Assembly (NCBI GenBank): GCA_003448675.1
Contig: DLXZ01000065.1
Coordinates: forward strand, 1 to 5,335
Length of the DNA stretch: 5,335 nucleotides
Direction of reading: 5' to 3'
Source of the DNA: Porticoccaceae bacterium
GTDB taxonomy: Bacteria > Pseudomonadota > Gammaproteobacteria > Pseudomonadales > Porticoccaceae
A model generated the notes under the pieces. It was not told the origin of the DNA and did not search any database. It was given only the letters and a program-made list of their open reading frames with translations. The position numbers were made by a program, and so were the translations under genes. Shown piece by piece: positions 1 to 5,335 of the stretch. Numbering within the stretch: position 1 is the stretch's first letter; the number at the start of each line of letters is the position of its first letter.

Positions 1-382
1 CTGACCCTGGCGACGCTTCGTAGGGGTTCTCGGGCGCCAGACGGTAATCCAGCGCCAGCACCCGGCAGTTGGCCGCCCGCGACAGCGCGGCAGTGAGGCC
101 GCGATGGGTAGCGATGGAACCGATGACATAACCACCACCATGGAGGTAGAGCAGCACTCGGTTGGATTCAATATCAGGCGCATCAAGCCATTCAGCCGGA
201 ATGCCATCCACATCCACGCTGGTGACGGTGACGTCCTCAGGTGGTGTTGCGAAGTTCTTGGTGGCCTGGACAAAATTGTTACGCATTTTATCTACGTTGT
301 TCTTCATCTTTTCGTAATCGGAGGGGCCGGGATAATTCTTCCAGAGCAGGTCAATGAGTTTTTTATTTTCGGGGCTGGCCAT
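1..382 (-). CDS. Alpha/beta hydrolase, HSL-family esterase (N-terminal part, cut by window edge)
   Basis: This is the first 127 codons of a serine hydrolase that would cleave carboxyl esters or lactones; the rest lies beyond position 1. The ATG at 382-380 is preceded by AAGGA about 8 bases upstream. After a helical N-terminal cap (about residues 1-50) come VDVDGIPAEW (56-65), the oxyanion-hole motif LHGGGYVIGS (80-89) and the family signature DYRLAPENP (112-120). The GDSAGG nucleophile elbow, catalytic acid and histidine are outside the window, so activity cannot be judged. It resembles the neighbouring hydrolase at 438-1328 residue by residue over this whole stretch, so the two look like a tandem duplication. 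It lies 55 bases downstream of that gene with no terminator between, probably in the same operon. After PENP, where relatives usually read (F/Y)PAA, this frame reads YEASPGS; this could be real divergence or a sequence fault near the edge. Family assignment is firm; substrate unknown. Confidence 0.88.
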   Translation of the reverse strand, partial: MASPENKKLIDLLWKNYPGPSDYEKMKNNVDKMRNNFVQATKNFATPPEDVTVTSVDVDGIPAEWLDAPDIESNRVLLYLHGGGYVIGSIATHRGLTAALSRAANCRVLALDYRLAPENPYEASPGS

Positions 383-437
383 GGTTTGGTTCCTTGATTG
401 AGTATTCAGATTTGATGCGTGCTTTGTGAGCGTCTGC

Positions 438-1328
438 TTAGCCCAGCCTGGCAGCCAGGAAAGCGCCGATTTTTTCCACGGCTTGTTGCCCTTCATCCAG
501 CATGGGAGCAAAGGCGTGCCAGACATGGAACAGGTCCGGCTCATCCAGTAATTCCACTTCAACACCCTCCTGACGGGCCTTGTTGGCGACGGTGATCGCG
601 TCATCGTAGAGAATCTCCCGCCCACCAACGTGGATGCACAGTGGCGGCAGGCCATTCATGCTGGCGAACACCGGCGAGGCCAGAACGTTTTTGGGGTCCT
701 CGCCATTAAGATATTTAGCGCCCAGGGAGAAGAGTCCTTCCGGTTTGACCATGGGGTCGACGTCCACCCGTGTTTTTACCGCCTCGGCTTCACCGGTCAT
801 GTCGGTCCAGGGGGAGATCAATACGCCCGCCGCGGGCAGGGGATCGCCCTCACTGCGCAGGTTAACCAGTGTTGCCAGGGTGAGGCCGCCACCGGCGGAG
901 TCGCCACCGATGGCGATGTTTTCCGGCTTGTAGCCTTGTGACAATAGCCAGCGGTAGGCCTTGGTGGCGTCTTCCAGGGCGGCGGGGAAGGGATTTTCCG
1001 GCGCCAGGCGGTAGTCGATGCCCAGGGTTTTTGCGCCGGAGTGACGGGAAATATTCTGCATCAAGTAGCGATGGCTTTTGATCGAGCCAATGGCATAACC
1101 GCCACCGTGGAGATAGAGCACCACCTTGTCGTCGGCGGCGCCAGGTGCGATCAGGAATTCGCCCGGTACACCATCGACATCGACCGGCTCCATTACTACA
1201 TCCTCGGGCACCTTGAAGCGCGCGCCGCCTTCATCGAGGTTTTTCCTTTCATCCTCCAGGCTCATGGAGCCAAGCGGCGGTTGCTTGTCAAAAATGGCGA
1301 GAAGTTTATCCAGTTGTTGCTGGGACAT
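438..1328 (-). CDS. Alpha/beta hydrolase, HSL-family (family IV) esterase
   Basis: A 296-residue, probably cytoplasmic, serine esterase of typical length for the family, with no signal peptide visible. In order: N-terminal cap about 1-45, oxyanion-hole motif HGGG (74-77), DYRLAPENPFPAALED (105-120), nucleophile elbow GDSAGG (142-147) with Ser144, and histidine in LFHVW (His268). The acid position, which is Asp in the usual DPLxDE motif, is Glu238 here (GGREILYDD), so the inferred triad is Ser144-Glu238-His268. Glu at this place is known in some family IV esterases. The ATG at 1328 has GGGAGG 5-6 bases upstream, which settles the start. It lies 74 bases after the hydrolase at 1403-2350 and 55 bases before the one starting at 382, with no intervening terminator. 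Its relatives include enzymes annotated as monoterpene epsilon-lactone hydrolases or acetyl esterases, but the substrate cannot be assigned. Confidence 0.93.
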   Translation of the reverse strand: MSQQQLDKLLAIFDKQPPLGSMSLEDERKNLDEGGARFKVPEDVVMEPVDVDGVPGEFLIAPGAADDKVVLYLHGGGYAIGSIKSHRYLMQNISRHSGAKTLGIDYRLAPENPFPAALEDATKAYRWLLSQGYKPENIAIGGDSAGGGLTLATLVNLRSEGDPLPAAGVLISPWTDMTGEAEAVKTRVDVDPMVKPEGLFSLGAKYLNGEDPKNVLASPVFASMNGLPPLCIHVGGREILYDDAITVANKARQEGVEVELLDEPDLFHVWHAFAPMLDEGQQAVEKIGAFLAARLG

Positions 1329-1402
1329 GATGTCCTCCCTAATTAGTTAGCAGTTCAAAAATTAAGATGATGGGTTTGGTCATTGTATGGTCAGTCCGGT
1401 TG

Positions 1403-2350
1403 CTAGGTGGTAAAGGCCTTGCGCAATACCGCCGCGGCCTCGCGTAGGAACTGCTTGCCCTCGTCAAGGGCGCCAGCCATGGAAACAAAACCGTGGATCT
1501 GGCCCTCGTAGCAGACATAGTCCACCGGCACACCGGCTTCCCGCAAACGGTCGGCGTAGGCCTTGCCTTCATCGCGCAGGGGGTCGAAACCGGCGGTCAT
1601 GATATAGGCCGGTGGTAAGTTGCTAAGGTTTTTTGCCAGCAGCGGCGAGGCCATGGGGTCATCCCATTGTCCTTGTTGTTTCAGGTAGTGGCCGAAAAAC
1701 CAGTCCATGGCCTGGCCGGTCAGGAAATAACCATCGTTAAAATCCTTATAGGACTGGGTGGTGGCGCCCATGCGGGTAGCCGGGTAAATCAACAGTTGCA
1801 GGACCAGATCCGGCCCGTTTTTGTCCCGGGCCATCTGCGCGACCACGGCGGACAGGTTGCCACCGGCGCTGTCGCCGGCCAGCGCTATTTTGCTGGCGTC
1901 ACCACCGATATCCCGGGCATTGGCGGCCACCCATTCCAGCACCGCGTAACAGTCCTGGGGGGCGGCGGGGAAAGAGTGCTCCGGGGCCAGGCGGTAGTCG
2001 GGAACCACGACAATGCAGTTGGCCTCGCTGGCGTAAAAACAGGTCTCGCCGATATGGGTCTCGGGACTGCCGATGACCCAGCCGCCGCCGTGGTAGTAAA
2101 TCAATATGGGCAAAGGCTCGGGCTCGGCTTCGGCCCCTTTAGGGATAATGATTTTGCTGCGAATTTCGCCATTGGGGCCGGGAATGCGGACCTCACTGAT
2201 TTTCTCCACTTCCGGTGCCGGCAGGCCCAGCAGTGACGTGGTGGTGGCAAAGATTTCTCGGCCTTCCTCGGGACTGCCTTCGCCGAGGCCCGGGCCATCG
2301 CTTTCTTCGATGCGTTTGAGAATTTCAGCTGCTTGGGGGTCGAGTGACAT
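1403..2350 (-). CDS. Alpha/beta hydrolase, HSL-family (family IV) esterase/lipase
   Basis: A 315-residue serine esterase and the promoter-proximal gene of the esterase operon. Numbering from the chosen start: N-terminal cap about 1-75, oxyanion-hole HGGG (87-90), DYRLAPEHSFPAA (118-130), nucleophile elbow GDSAGG (159-164) with Ser161, acid Asp256 in FDPLRDE, and His286 in GQIHGF. All three catalytic residues are present and canonical. I chose the ATG at 2350 because GGAGGA lies 5 bases upstream. An in-frame ATG at 2371 would add seven residues, but only pyrimidine-rich sequence with no Shine-Dalgarno site precedes it. The sequence is clearly less like the two downstream hydrolases than they are like each other. 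It resembles the branch with characterised thermophilic enzymes such as EST2 and AFEST and E. coli Aes-like acetyl esterases. Short-chain acyl esters are the likely substrates by family; the physiological one is unknown. Confidence 0.93.
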   Translation of the reverse strand: MSLDPQAAEILKRIEESDGPGLGEGSPEEGREIFATTTSLLGLPAPEVEKISEVRIPGPNGEIRSKIIIPKGAEAEPEPLPILIYYHGGGWVIGSPETHIGETCFYASEANCIVVVPDYRLAPEHSFPAAPQDCYAVLEWVAANARDIGGDASKIALAGDSAGGNLSAVVAQMARDKNGPDLVLQLLIYPATRMGATTQSYKDFNDGYFLTGQAMDWFFGHYLKQQGQWDDPMASPLLAKNLSNLPPAYIMTAGFDPLRDEGKAYADRLREAGVPVDYVCYEGQIHGFVSMAGALDEGKQFLREAAAVLRKAFTT

Positions 2351-2359
2351 GGATTCCTC
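2348..2359 (-). promoter_or_regulatory. Strong Shine-Dalgarno site deciding the start of the 1403-2350 esterase
   Basis: Read on the minus strand this is GGAGGAATCCATG: a full GGAGG core, five bases, then ATG. The longer in-frame start at 2371 has no purine-rich site, so the internal ATG is very probably the true one. Confidence 0.75.
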
Positions 2360-2395
2360 CAGAGTTTTCATTTGATTAAGCAGGAAGCTGGTTTA

Positions 2396-2424
2396 TTGTT
2401 ATCGCAGTTTGGTATTTTTGTCAG
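2396..2424 (-). promoter_or_regulatory. Candidate sigma-70 promoter for the esterase operon
   Basis: On the minus strand CTGACA (5 of 6 to the -35 consensus) is followed after 17 bases by TAACAA (3 of 6 to the -10 consensus). Transcription would begin near 2389, giving a leader of about 40 bases to the ATG at 2350. Spacing is right but the -10 box is weak, so this is only a candidate. Confidence 0.3.
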
Positions 2425-2497
2425 CCCCGGATTCTATATACTTTTGCTGGACAAAGGGGTTTTGGCCCGGGCATTTGTTAAACAAGGTTCGAGGCTG

Positions 2498-2506
2498 TGC
2501 TAAAAC
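2498..2506 (+). promoter_or_regulatory. Candidate extended -10 element for msrA
   Basis: TGCTAAAAC matches the extended -10 pattern TGnTATAAT at the TG and at four of six hexamer positions. It lies about 50 bases before the msrA ATG. A possible -35, TTGTTA at 2475-2480, is 20 bases away, which is longer than optimal. Weak evidence. Confidence 0.22.
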
Positions 2507-2542
2507 TACTTTTTTTGAGTTGCTGTTAACACAATGCTAACT

Positions 2543-2556
2543 GGAGGTGACACATG
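2543..2556 (+). promoter_or_regulatory. Strong ribosome binding site of msrA
   Basis: GGAGGTGA is followed by the ATG at 2554 with six bases between GGAGG and the start codon. This is nearly a perfect anti-Shine-Dalgarno match and fixes the start, which keeps the long N-terminal extension shared with E. coli MsrA. Confidence 0.7.
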
Positions 2557-3183
2557 AGCTCATCCAAATCGGCTGTAATTTCTCCCGAGCAGGCGCTGCC
2601 GGGGCGGGCCGCGACCATGCGGGTGCCGCCTGCCCATCATGTAAACGGTCATCCATTGCAGGGGCCGTTTCCCGAATACCTGGAGCAGGCGGTGTTCGGC
2701 ATGGGCTGTTTTTGGGGCGCGGAGCGATTGTTCTGGAAGCAGGAAGGTGTTTACTCCACGGCGGTAGGCTATGCTGGTGGTGTGACCCCGAACCCCTCCT
2801 ATGAGGAAGTGTGCAGTGGTTTGACCGGGCACACCGAGGTGGTAATGGTGGTTTTTGATCCGTCGGTGATCAACTATGGGGATCTGCTGAAGTTGTTTTG
2901 GGAGTCCCATGATCCGACCCAGGGTATGCGCCAGGGTATGGATATGGGTAGCCAGTATCGCTCGGCTATTTATTGCCATGGTGAAGCACAACTACAACAG
3001 GCGATCGAGAGTCGGGACGCCTATCAGACTTCTCTCCAGGCCAATAACTACCCGGAGATCACCACCGAGATCCGCGAAGCGCCAACTTTCTACTATGCCG
3101 AGCACTATCATCAGCAGTATCTTTCCAAGGTGCCTGACGGTTACTGCGGGCTGTCGGGAACCGGCGTTTCCTGTGCGCTTTGA
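2554..3183 (+). CDS. msrA: Peptide methionine-(S)-S-oxide reductase MsrA
   Basis: A 209-residue cytoplasmic enzyme that reduces the S-epimer of methionine sulfoxide in free and protein-bound methionine, using thioredoxin as reductant. It closely follows the long E. coli form (212 residues), including the N-terminal extension with PEQALPGR (11-18) and VNGH (30-33). The catalytic motif GCFWG (51-55) carries the sulfenic-acid-forming Cys52. TGHTE (91-95) supplies the active-site Glu95, and GSQYRSAIY (132-140) the sulfoxide-binding Tyr135. The two recycling cysteines are Cys198 in GYCG and Cys207 near the C terminus, so it is a complete three-cysteine enzyme. The start is set by GGAGGTGA, six bases between GGAGG and the ATG at 2554. 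It appears to be transcribed alone, divergently from the esterase operon, with 119 bases to the next gene. No fused MsrB domain is present. Confidence 0.97.
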   Translation: MSSSKSAVISPEQALPGRAATMRVPPAHHVNGHPLQGPFPEYLEQAVFGMGCFWGAERLFWKQEGVYSTAVGYAGGVTPNPSYEEVCSGLTGHTEVVMVVFDPSVINYGDLLKLFWESHDPTQGMRQGMDMGSQYRSAIYCHGEAQLQQAIESRDAYQTSLQANNYPEITTEIREAPTFYYAEHYHQQYLSKVPDGYCGLSGTGVSCAL

Positions 3184-3248
3184 ATTGCTCCACTAACGGT
3201 GAGTCTTGCCAGTCAAACTATCTAACACCTTGATAGCGGCGCGATGGT

Positions 3249-3266
3249 AAGCCGTGGCTTTTGTTT
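3249..3266 (+). terminator. Weak possible terminator after msrA
   Basis: AAGC-CGTG-GCTT is a short stem with a four-base loop, directly followed by TTGTTT, 66 bases after the msrA stop. Four pairs is too short for a confident intrinsic terminator. It is the only terminator-like element between msrA and the antiporter, so read-through from msrA cannot be excluded. Confidence 0.18.
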
Positions 3267-3302
3267 CTGACGTGGTAATAGCACCGGTAACGGTTGTTGT
3301 CG

Positions 3303-4529
3303 ATGAATACAAGCGTTGGCAGGGATAGCCTGGGTGCCGCAAGCATGGGCGCGGGTATGGAAGGTAGCGCACTGTTATTAACTGCGCTGGGTGCGATTTT
3401 TCTGCTCGGCCTGGCGACCGACCTTCTGGGTAAGCGCACCTTTTTGCCCCGAGTCACCCTGTTACTGATTTTTGGTGCGCTCATTGGACCCGGTGCTCTC
3501 AACCTGATCCCACTGGCCATAACCAGCCGTTTTGAGCTGATCACGGAAATCACCTTGTTGATGATCGGTTTTCTGCTGGGTGGCAAACTGACCTTTACTT
3601 CAATAAGGGTAATGGGCTCTGCGCTACTGTGGGTTTCCCTGCTGGCGGCGCTGGGCGCTGCCCTGGCGGTGTTTCTTGGCATGGTCACCGTGGGCCTGCC
3701 CCTTGGGATGGCGGTACTTCTCGGTTGTATTGCCGCGGCGACCGCTCCGGCGGCCACGGTCGACGTGGTAGTGGAATCCAAAAGTAACAGCCGCTTTGCC
3801 AAATTGCTGGTTTCCGTAGTCGCCATTGACGATGCCTGGGCGCTGATCATCTTTAGCCTTGGCCTCACCTTTGTTGCCGTGGTTAACGGTGCTAGCGAAG
3901 TTTCACCACTGCTCGGCGCATTGAGAGAGATTGGCGGTTCTTTTTTGCTGGGTTTTACCGTTGGTTTGCCGGGAGCCTACCTGACGGGGCGGGTTCGCGA
4001 CGGTCAGCCCATGCTTGCCGAGGCCCTGGGCCTGGTGTTTGTCTGCGGTGGTCTGGCGATCTGGCTGGACCTGTCTTTTTTGCTGGCATCCATGGTCATG
4101 GGTATGACGGTTGCCAACCTGGCACGGCACCATGAATACCCCTTTCACGCCATTGAAGGGGTTGAATGGCCATTTATGGTGATCTTTTTCATTCTCGCCG
4201 GAGCCACTTTGGAGTTTGACGCGGTCTGGCAGATCGGTGTCGTCGGTCTGATTTATGTGGCTTGTCGCGTAAGCGGTAAAATGATGGGTGCTTATCTGGG
4301 CGGTTTTATAAGTCGTTCGGACAATGATACTAAGCATTGGATGGGGCTGGCTCTATTGCCTCAAGCTGGCGCCGCCATGGGGATGGCGCTGGTTGCGGCC
4401 AACCAGTTTCCCGAGTACCGAAATCTGCTATTGACCGTGGTTGTCAGCACCACGGTGCTATTTGAATTAGTGGGACCAAGCTTCACTCGCCTGGCACTGC
4501 GGCATTGCGATTCAACTTGCGTTAAGTGA
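3303..4529 (+). CDS. Cation:proton antiporter, CPA (CPA2-like) superfamily membrane protein
   Basis: An inner-membrane protein of about 408 residues expected to exchange Na+ or K+ for protons. About 12-13 hydrophobic segments span it, the first at about 21-42 and the last near 373-397. LIFGALIGPG (54-63) is typical of the second helix in CPA2 proteins. ATAPAAT (146-152) sits at the unwound helix crossing, and AIDDAWAL (174-181) holds the Asp176-Asp177 pair, the ion-binding motif of electrogenic antiporters such as NhaA. Lys326 in RVSGKMMG matches the conserved basic residue of the tenth helix. There is no C-terminal TrkA-N/KTN or universal-stress domain, so it is not a full Kef-type channel. 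The start is uncertain: TTG at 3294, ATG at 3303, 3345 and 3357 are in frame, none has a good Shine-Dalgarno site, and a stop at 3288 bounds them. The ATG at 3357 would put only a few residues before the first helix. The ion is inferred, not shown. Confidence 0.88.
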   Translation: MNTSVGRDSLGAASMGAGMEGSALLLTALGAIFLLGLATDLLGKRTFLPRVTLLLIFGALIGPGALNLIPLAITSRFELITEITLLMIGFLLGGKLTFTSIRVMGSALLWVSLLAALGAALAVFLGMVTVGLPLGMAVLLGCIAAATAPAATVDVVVESKSNSRFAKLLVSVVAIDDAWALIIFSLGLTFVAVVNGASEVSPLLGALREIGGSFLLGFTVGLPGAYLTGRVRDGQPMLAEALGLVFVCGGLAIWLDLSFLLASMVMGMTVANLARHHEYPFHAIEGVEWPFMVIFFILAGATLEFDAVWQIGVVGLIYVACRVSGKMMGAYLGGFISRSDNDTKHWMGLALLPQAGAAMGMALVAANQFPEYRNLLLTVVVSTTVLFELVGPSFTRLALRHCDSTCVK

Positions 4530-4545
4530 TTGGTATAAATAAACC

Positions 4546-5283
4546 CTAAAAATGTTTCAGTAAATCTTCGCCCTGAAACACCCCGCCATGGCCAGGATAG
4601 ACTGCGGTAGGACTTAGCTCTTTCAGTTGTCTAATGGTTTGTCTCATCTGTATCGGATTGGAAAAAATTGAAGGTGCCATGAGCAAGCCTTTTTTGGTGC
4701 TACCCAGTAGGGTGTCGCCACTGATCAGGGAGTGGCTGGGTTCGTGTATGTAACAGCAGCTATCCCAGGAGTGTCCCGGGGTGTGTATCACGCGCCAGTC
4801 TGGAAAGCCGGGCAGGGTGGTGTTGTTCTTGAGACGGTGGTCGGGTTTGCTATCGAATTCATGACAGTCAACACGGGTGTCGGGCTGGTAGCTGGGTAGT
4901 TGCTTGGCTTTGGCATCCCGCCTGGGGTTAGCGTACATGGTCCAGGCCCGGGGGCGCAGGCCTTCACGAAAGGAAGTGAGCAGGCGAAAAAATATACCCG
5001 CAGGGTCATTAAGAAACTTGAGTCTGATTGACTGGGTGGCGTAGGGGATGGCCAGTTGGGCGCGACAGGCCGCAGCCAGTTTTGCGATGCCGCCGCTGTG
5101 GTCTGGGTCGCCGTGGGTGCACAGCACCAGTTGAACTTCTATCGGATCTCTGTTGAGTACGTCACGTATATAGCCAAGGACGTACTTCTCCCCCCGCCAG
5201 GCAACATCGACCACGGCCATGCCGTGAGCTTCTTCGATGATATAGCTGTTGACGTGCCGGCCCTTGACCTGATGTATTCGCAT
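4546..5283 (-). CDS. Metallo-beta-lactamase-fold hydrolase with HxDxDH metal motif
   Basis: A 245-residue, probably cytoplasmic, hydrolase of the MBL superfamily (glyoxalase II-like branch); no signal peptide is visible. Metal-ligand motifs in order are THGDPDHSGG (56-65), HTPGHSWD (167-174), SGDTLLGS (188-195) and PGHGG (230-234). The likely ligands are His57, Asp59, Asp61, His62, His171, Asp190 and His232. The second histidine of the classical HxHxDH is Asp59, a variant seen in some MBL subfamilies that should change the first metal site. A basic, family-specific segment of about 60 residues (90-150) lies between the first two motifs and probably forms the substrate lid. The start at 5283 gives MRIHQV, a normal first strand for the fold, but no Shine-Dalgarno site precedes it. 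A reading frame stops 7 bases upstream, suggesting translational coupling. It converges on the antiporter gene with a 16-base gap. Thioester or ester hydrolysis is plausible; the substrate is unknown. Confidence 0.87.
   Translation of the reverse strand: MRIHQVKGRHVNSYIIEEAHGMAVVDVAWRGEKYVLGYIRDVLNRDPIEVQLVLCTHGDPDHSGGIAKLAAACRAQLAIPYATQSIRLKFLNDPAGIFFRLLTSFREGLRPRAWTMYANPRRDAKAKQLPSYQPDTRVDCHEFDSKPDHRLKNNTTLPGFPDWRVIHTPGHSWDSCCYIHEPSHSLISGDTLLGSTKKGLLMAPSIFSNPIQMRQTIRQLKELSPTAVYPGHGGVFQGEDLLKHF
4548..4580 (-). terminator. Terminator-like hairpin overlapping the 3' end of the MBL gene
   Basis: Plus-strand TGTTTCAG (4553-4560) and CTGAAACA (4573-4580) are perfect 8-base inverted repeats with a 12-base loop. 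On the minus strand the hairpin is followed at once by five Ts (4552-4548), the arrangement of an intrinsic terminator for the MBL transcript. The stem has only three G-C pairs and the loop is long, so it would be weak. The whole element lies within the last codons and stop of the gene. There is no T tract on the plus side, so it would not serve the antiporter. Confidence 0.35.
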
Positions 5284-5290
5284 ACGTCGA

Positions 5291-5323
5291 CTAAATGAAA
5301 ATGGTTATCAATCGGGCTGCCAT
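5291..5323 (-). other. Short reading frame just upstream of the MBL gene (leader peptide or end of an upstream gene)
   Basis: On the minus strand ATG at 5323 opens a ten-codon frame, MAARLITIFI, ending at a TAG at 5291-5293. AGGGG lies 7 bases before this ATG, a usable ribosome binding site. The stop is 7 bases upstream of the MBL start, which has no Shine-Dalgarno site of its own. It could be a small leader whose translation feeds ribosomes to the MBL start. Because the frame stays open to the window edge, it could equally be the tail of a longer upstream gene. Confidence 0.3.
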
Positions 5324-5335
5324 TGTAATTCCCCT

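Larger units (their letters stand above)
2351..2553. other. Divergent intergenic region between esterase operon and msrA
   Basis: This 203-base stretch must hold the promoters for both directions. It is AT-richer than its surroundings and contains several small symmetric elements: a six-pair stem with one G-U pair at 2441-2457, the palindrome GCCCGGGC at 2465-2472, the inverted repeat TTGTT-A-AACAA at 2475-2485, and the palindrome TGTTAACA at 2524-2531. No coding frame in it looks real. Operators for a local regulator are possible, but none matches a site I can name. Confidence 0.6.

Noticed and set aside
104..397. Plus-strand frame of 97 codons over the first hydrolase
   Set aside because: The minus strand encodes the HGGG and DYRLAPE motifs here, so the plus frame is a shadow.
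1667..2236. Long open frame of 189 codons on the plus strand opposite the 1403-2350 esterase
   Set aside because: It is antisense to a gene with all catalytic motifs, has no recognisable domain, and is explained by the codon bias of GC-rich coding DNA.
2435..2442. TATATACT as a -10 box for either direction
   Set aside because: It looks like a -10 hexamer, but the best -35 match (TTGTCA at 2418) is only 11-13 bases away on the plus strand, and no -35 is suitably placed on the minus strand.
2560..2991. Open frame of 143 codons on the minus strand opposite msrA
   Set aside because: It shadows a gene whose product matches MsrA over its full length and shows no family signature.
3218..3236. CTATC/GATAG hairpin after msrA
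   Set aside because: Five weak pairs around a nine-base loop with no T tract following; it does not qualify as a terminator or a recognisable RNA element.
3218..3868. Open frame of 216 codons on the minus strand opposite the antiporter
   Set aside because: The translation is low-complexity and rich in Arg, Ser, Pro and Thr, as expected from the complement of a hydrophobic membrane protein gene.
1..5335. A defence system, mobile element, CRISPR array or biosynthetic cluster
   Set aside because: No transposase, integrase, toxin-antitoxin pair, nuclease/helicase combination, direct-repeat array or tRNA is present; the genes are housekeeping or catabolic types.

Overview
The window reads as ordinary chromosomal DNA of a gammaproteobacterium. 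Three things point there: the MsrA is the long form typical of Gammaproteobacteria, Shine-Dalgarno sites are strong, and the sequence is moderately GC-rich. A marine lineage rich in HSL-family esterases (for example Spongiibacteraceae or Halieaceae) would fit, but that is a guess from gene content. I see no tRNA, rRNA, CRISPR array, insertion sequence, phage gene or integration site.

Layout. Positions 1-2350 hold three consecutive alpha/beta hydrolases of the hormone-sensitive-lipase family (bacterial esterase family IV) on the minus strand. Transcription order is 1403-2350, then 438-1328, then a gene starting at 382 that runs off the left edge. Gaps are 74 and 55 bases, each gene has its own ribosome binding site, and no terminator is visible between them, so they are probably one operon. 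The last two are close paralogues; the first is from a different branch. A 203-base divergent intergenic region (2351-2553) separates this operon from msrA (2554-3183, plus strand), a peptide methionine sulfoxide reductase A. After a 119-base gap comes a CPA-superfamily cation:proton antiporter (3303-4529, plus strand) with an Asp-Asp ion-binding motif. It converges, with a 16-base gap, on a metallo-beta-lactamase-fold hydrolase (4546-5283, minus strand) whose metal motif is HxDxDH. A short reading frame ends 7 bases upstream of that gene, at the right edge.

Functional links. The esterases probably work together on small acyl esters or lactones; their substrate cannot be read from the sequence. 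MsrA (oxidised-protein repair), the antiporter (Na+ and pH homeostasis) and the MBL hydrolase are single genes with no obvious shared pathway. I found no convincing previously undescribed system. The points most worth a second look are the tandem esterases with differing catalytic acids, the HxDxDH metal site, the possible translational coupling at the right edge, and a terminator-like hairpin inside the 3' end of the MBL gene.
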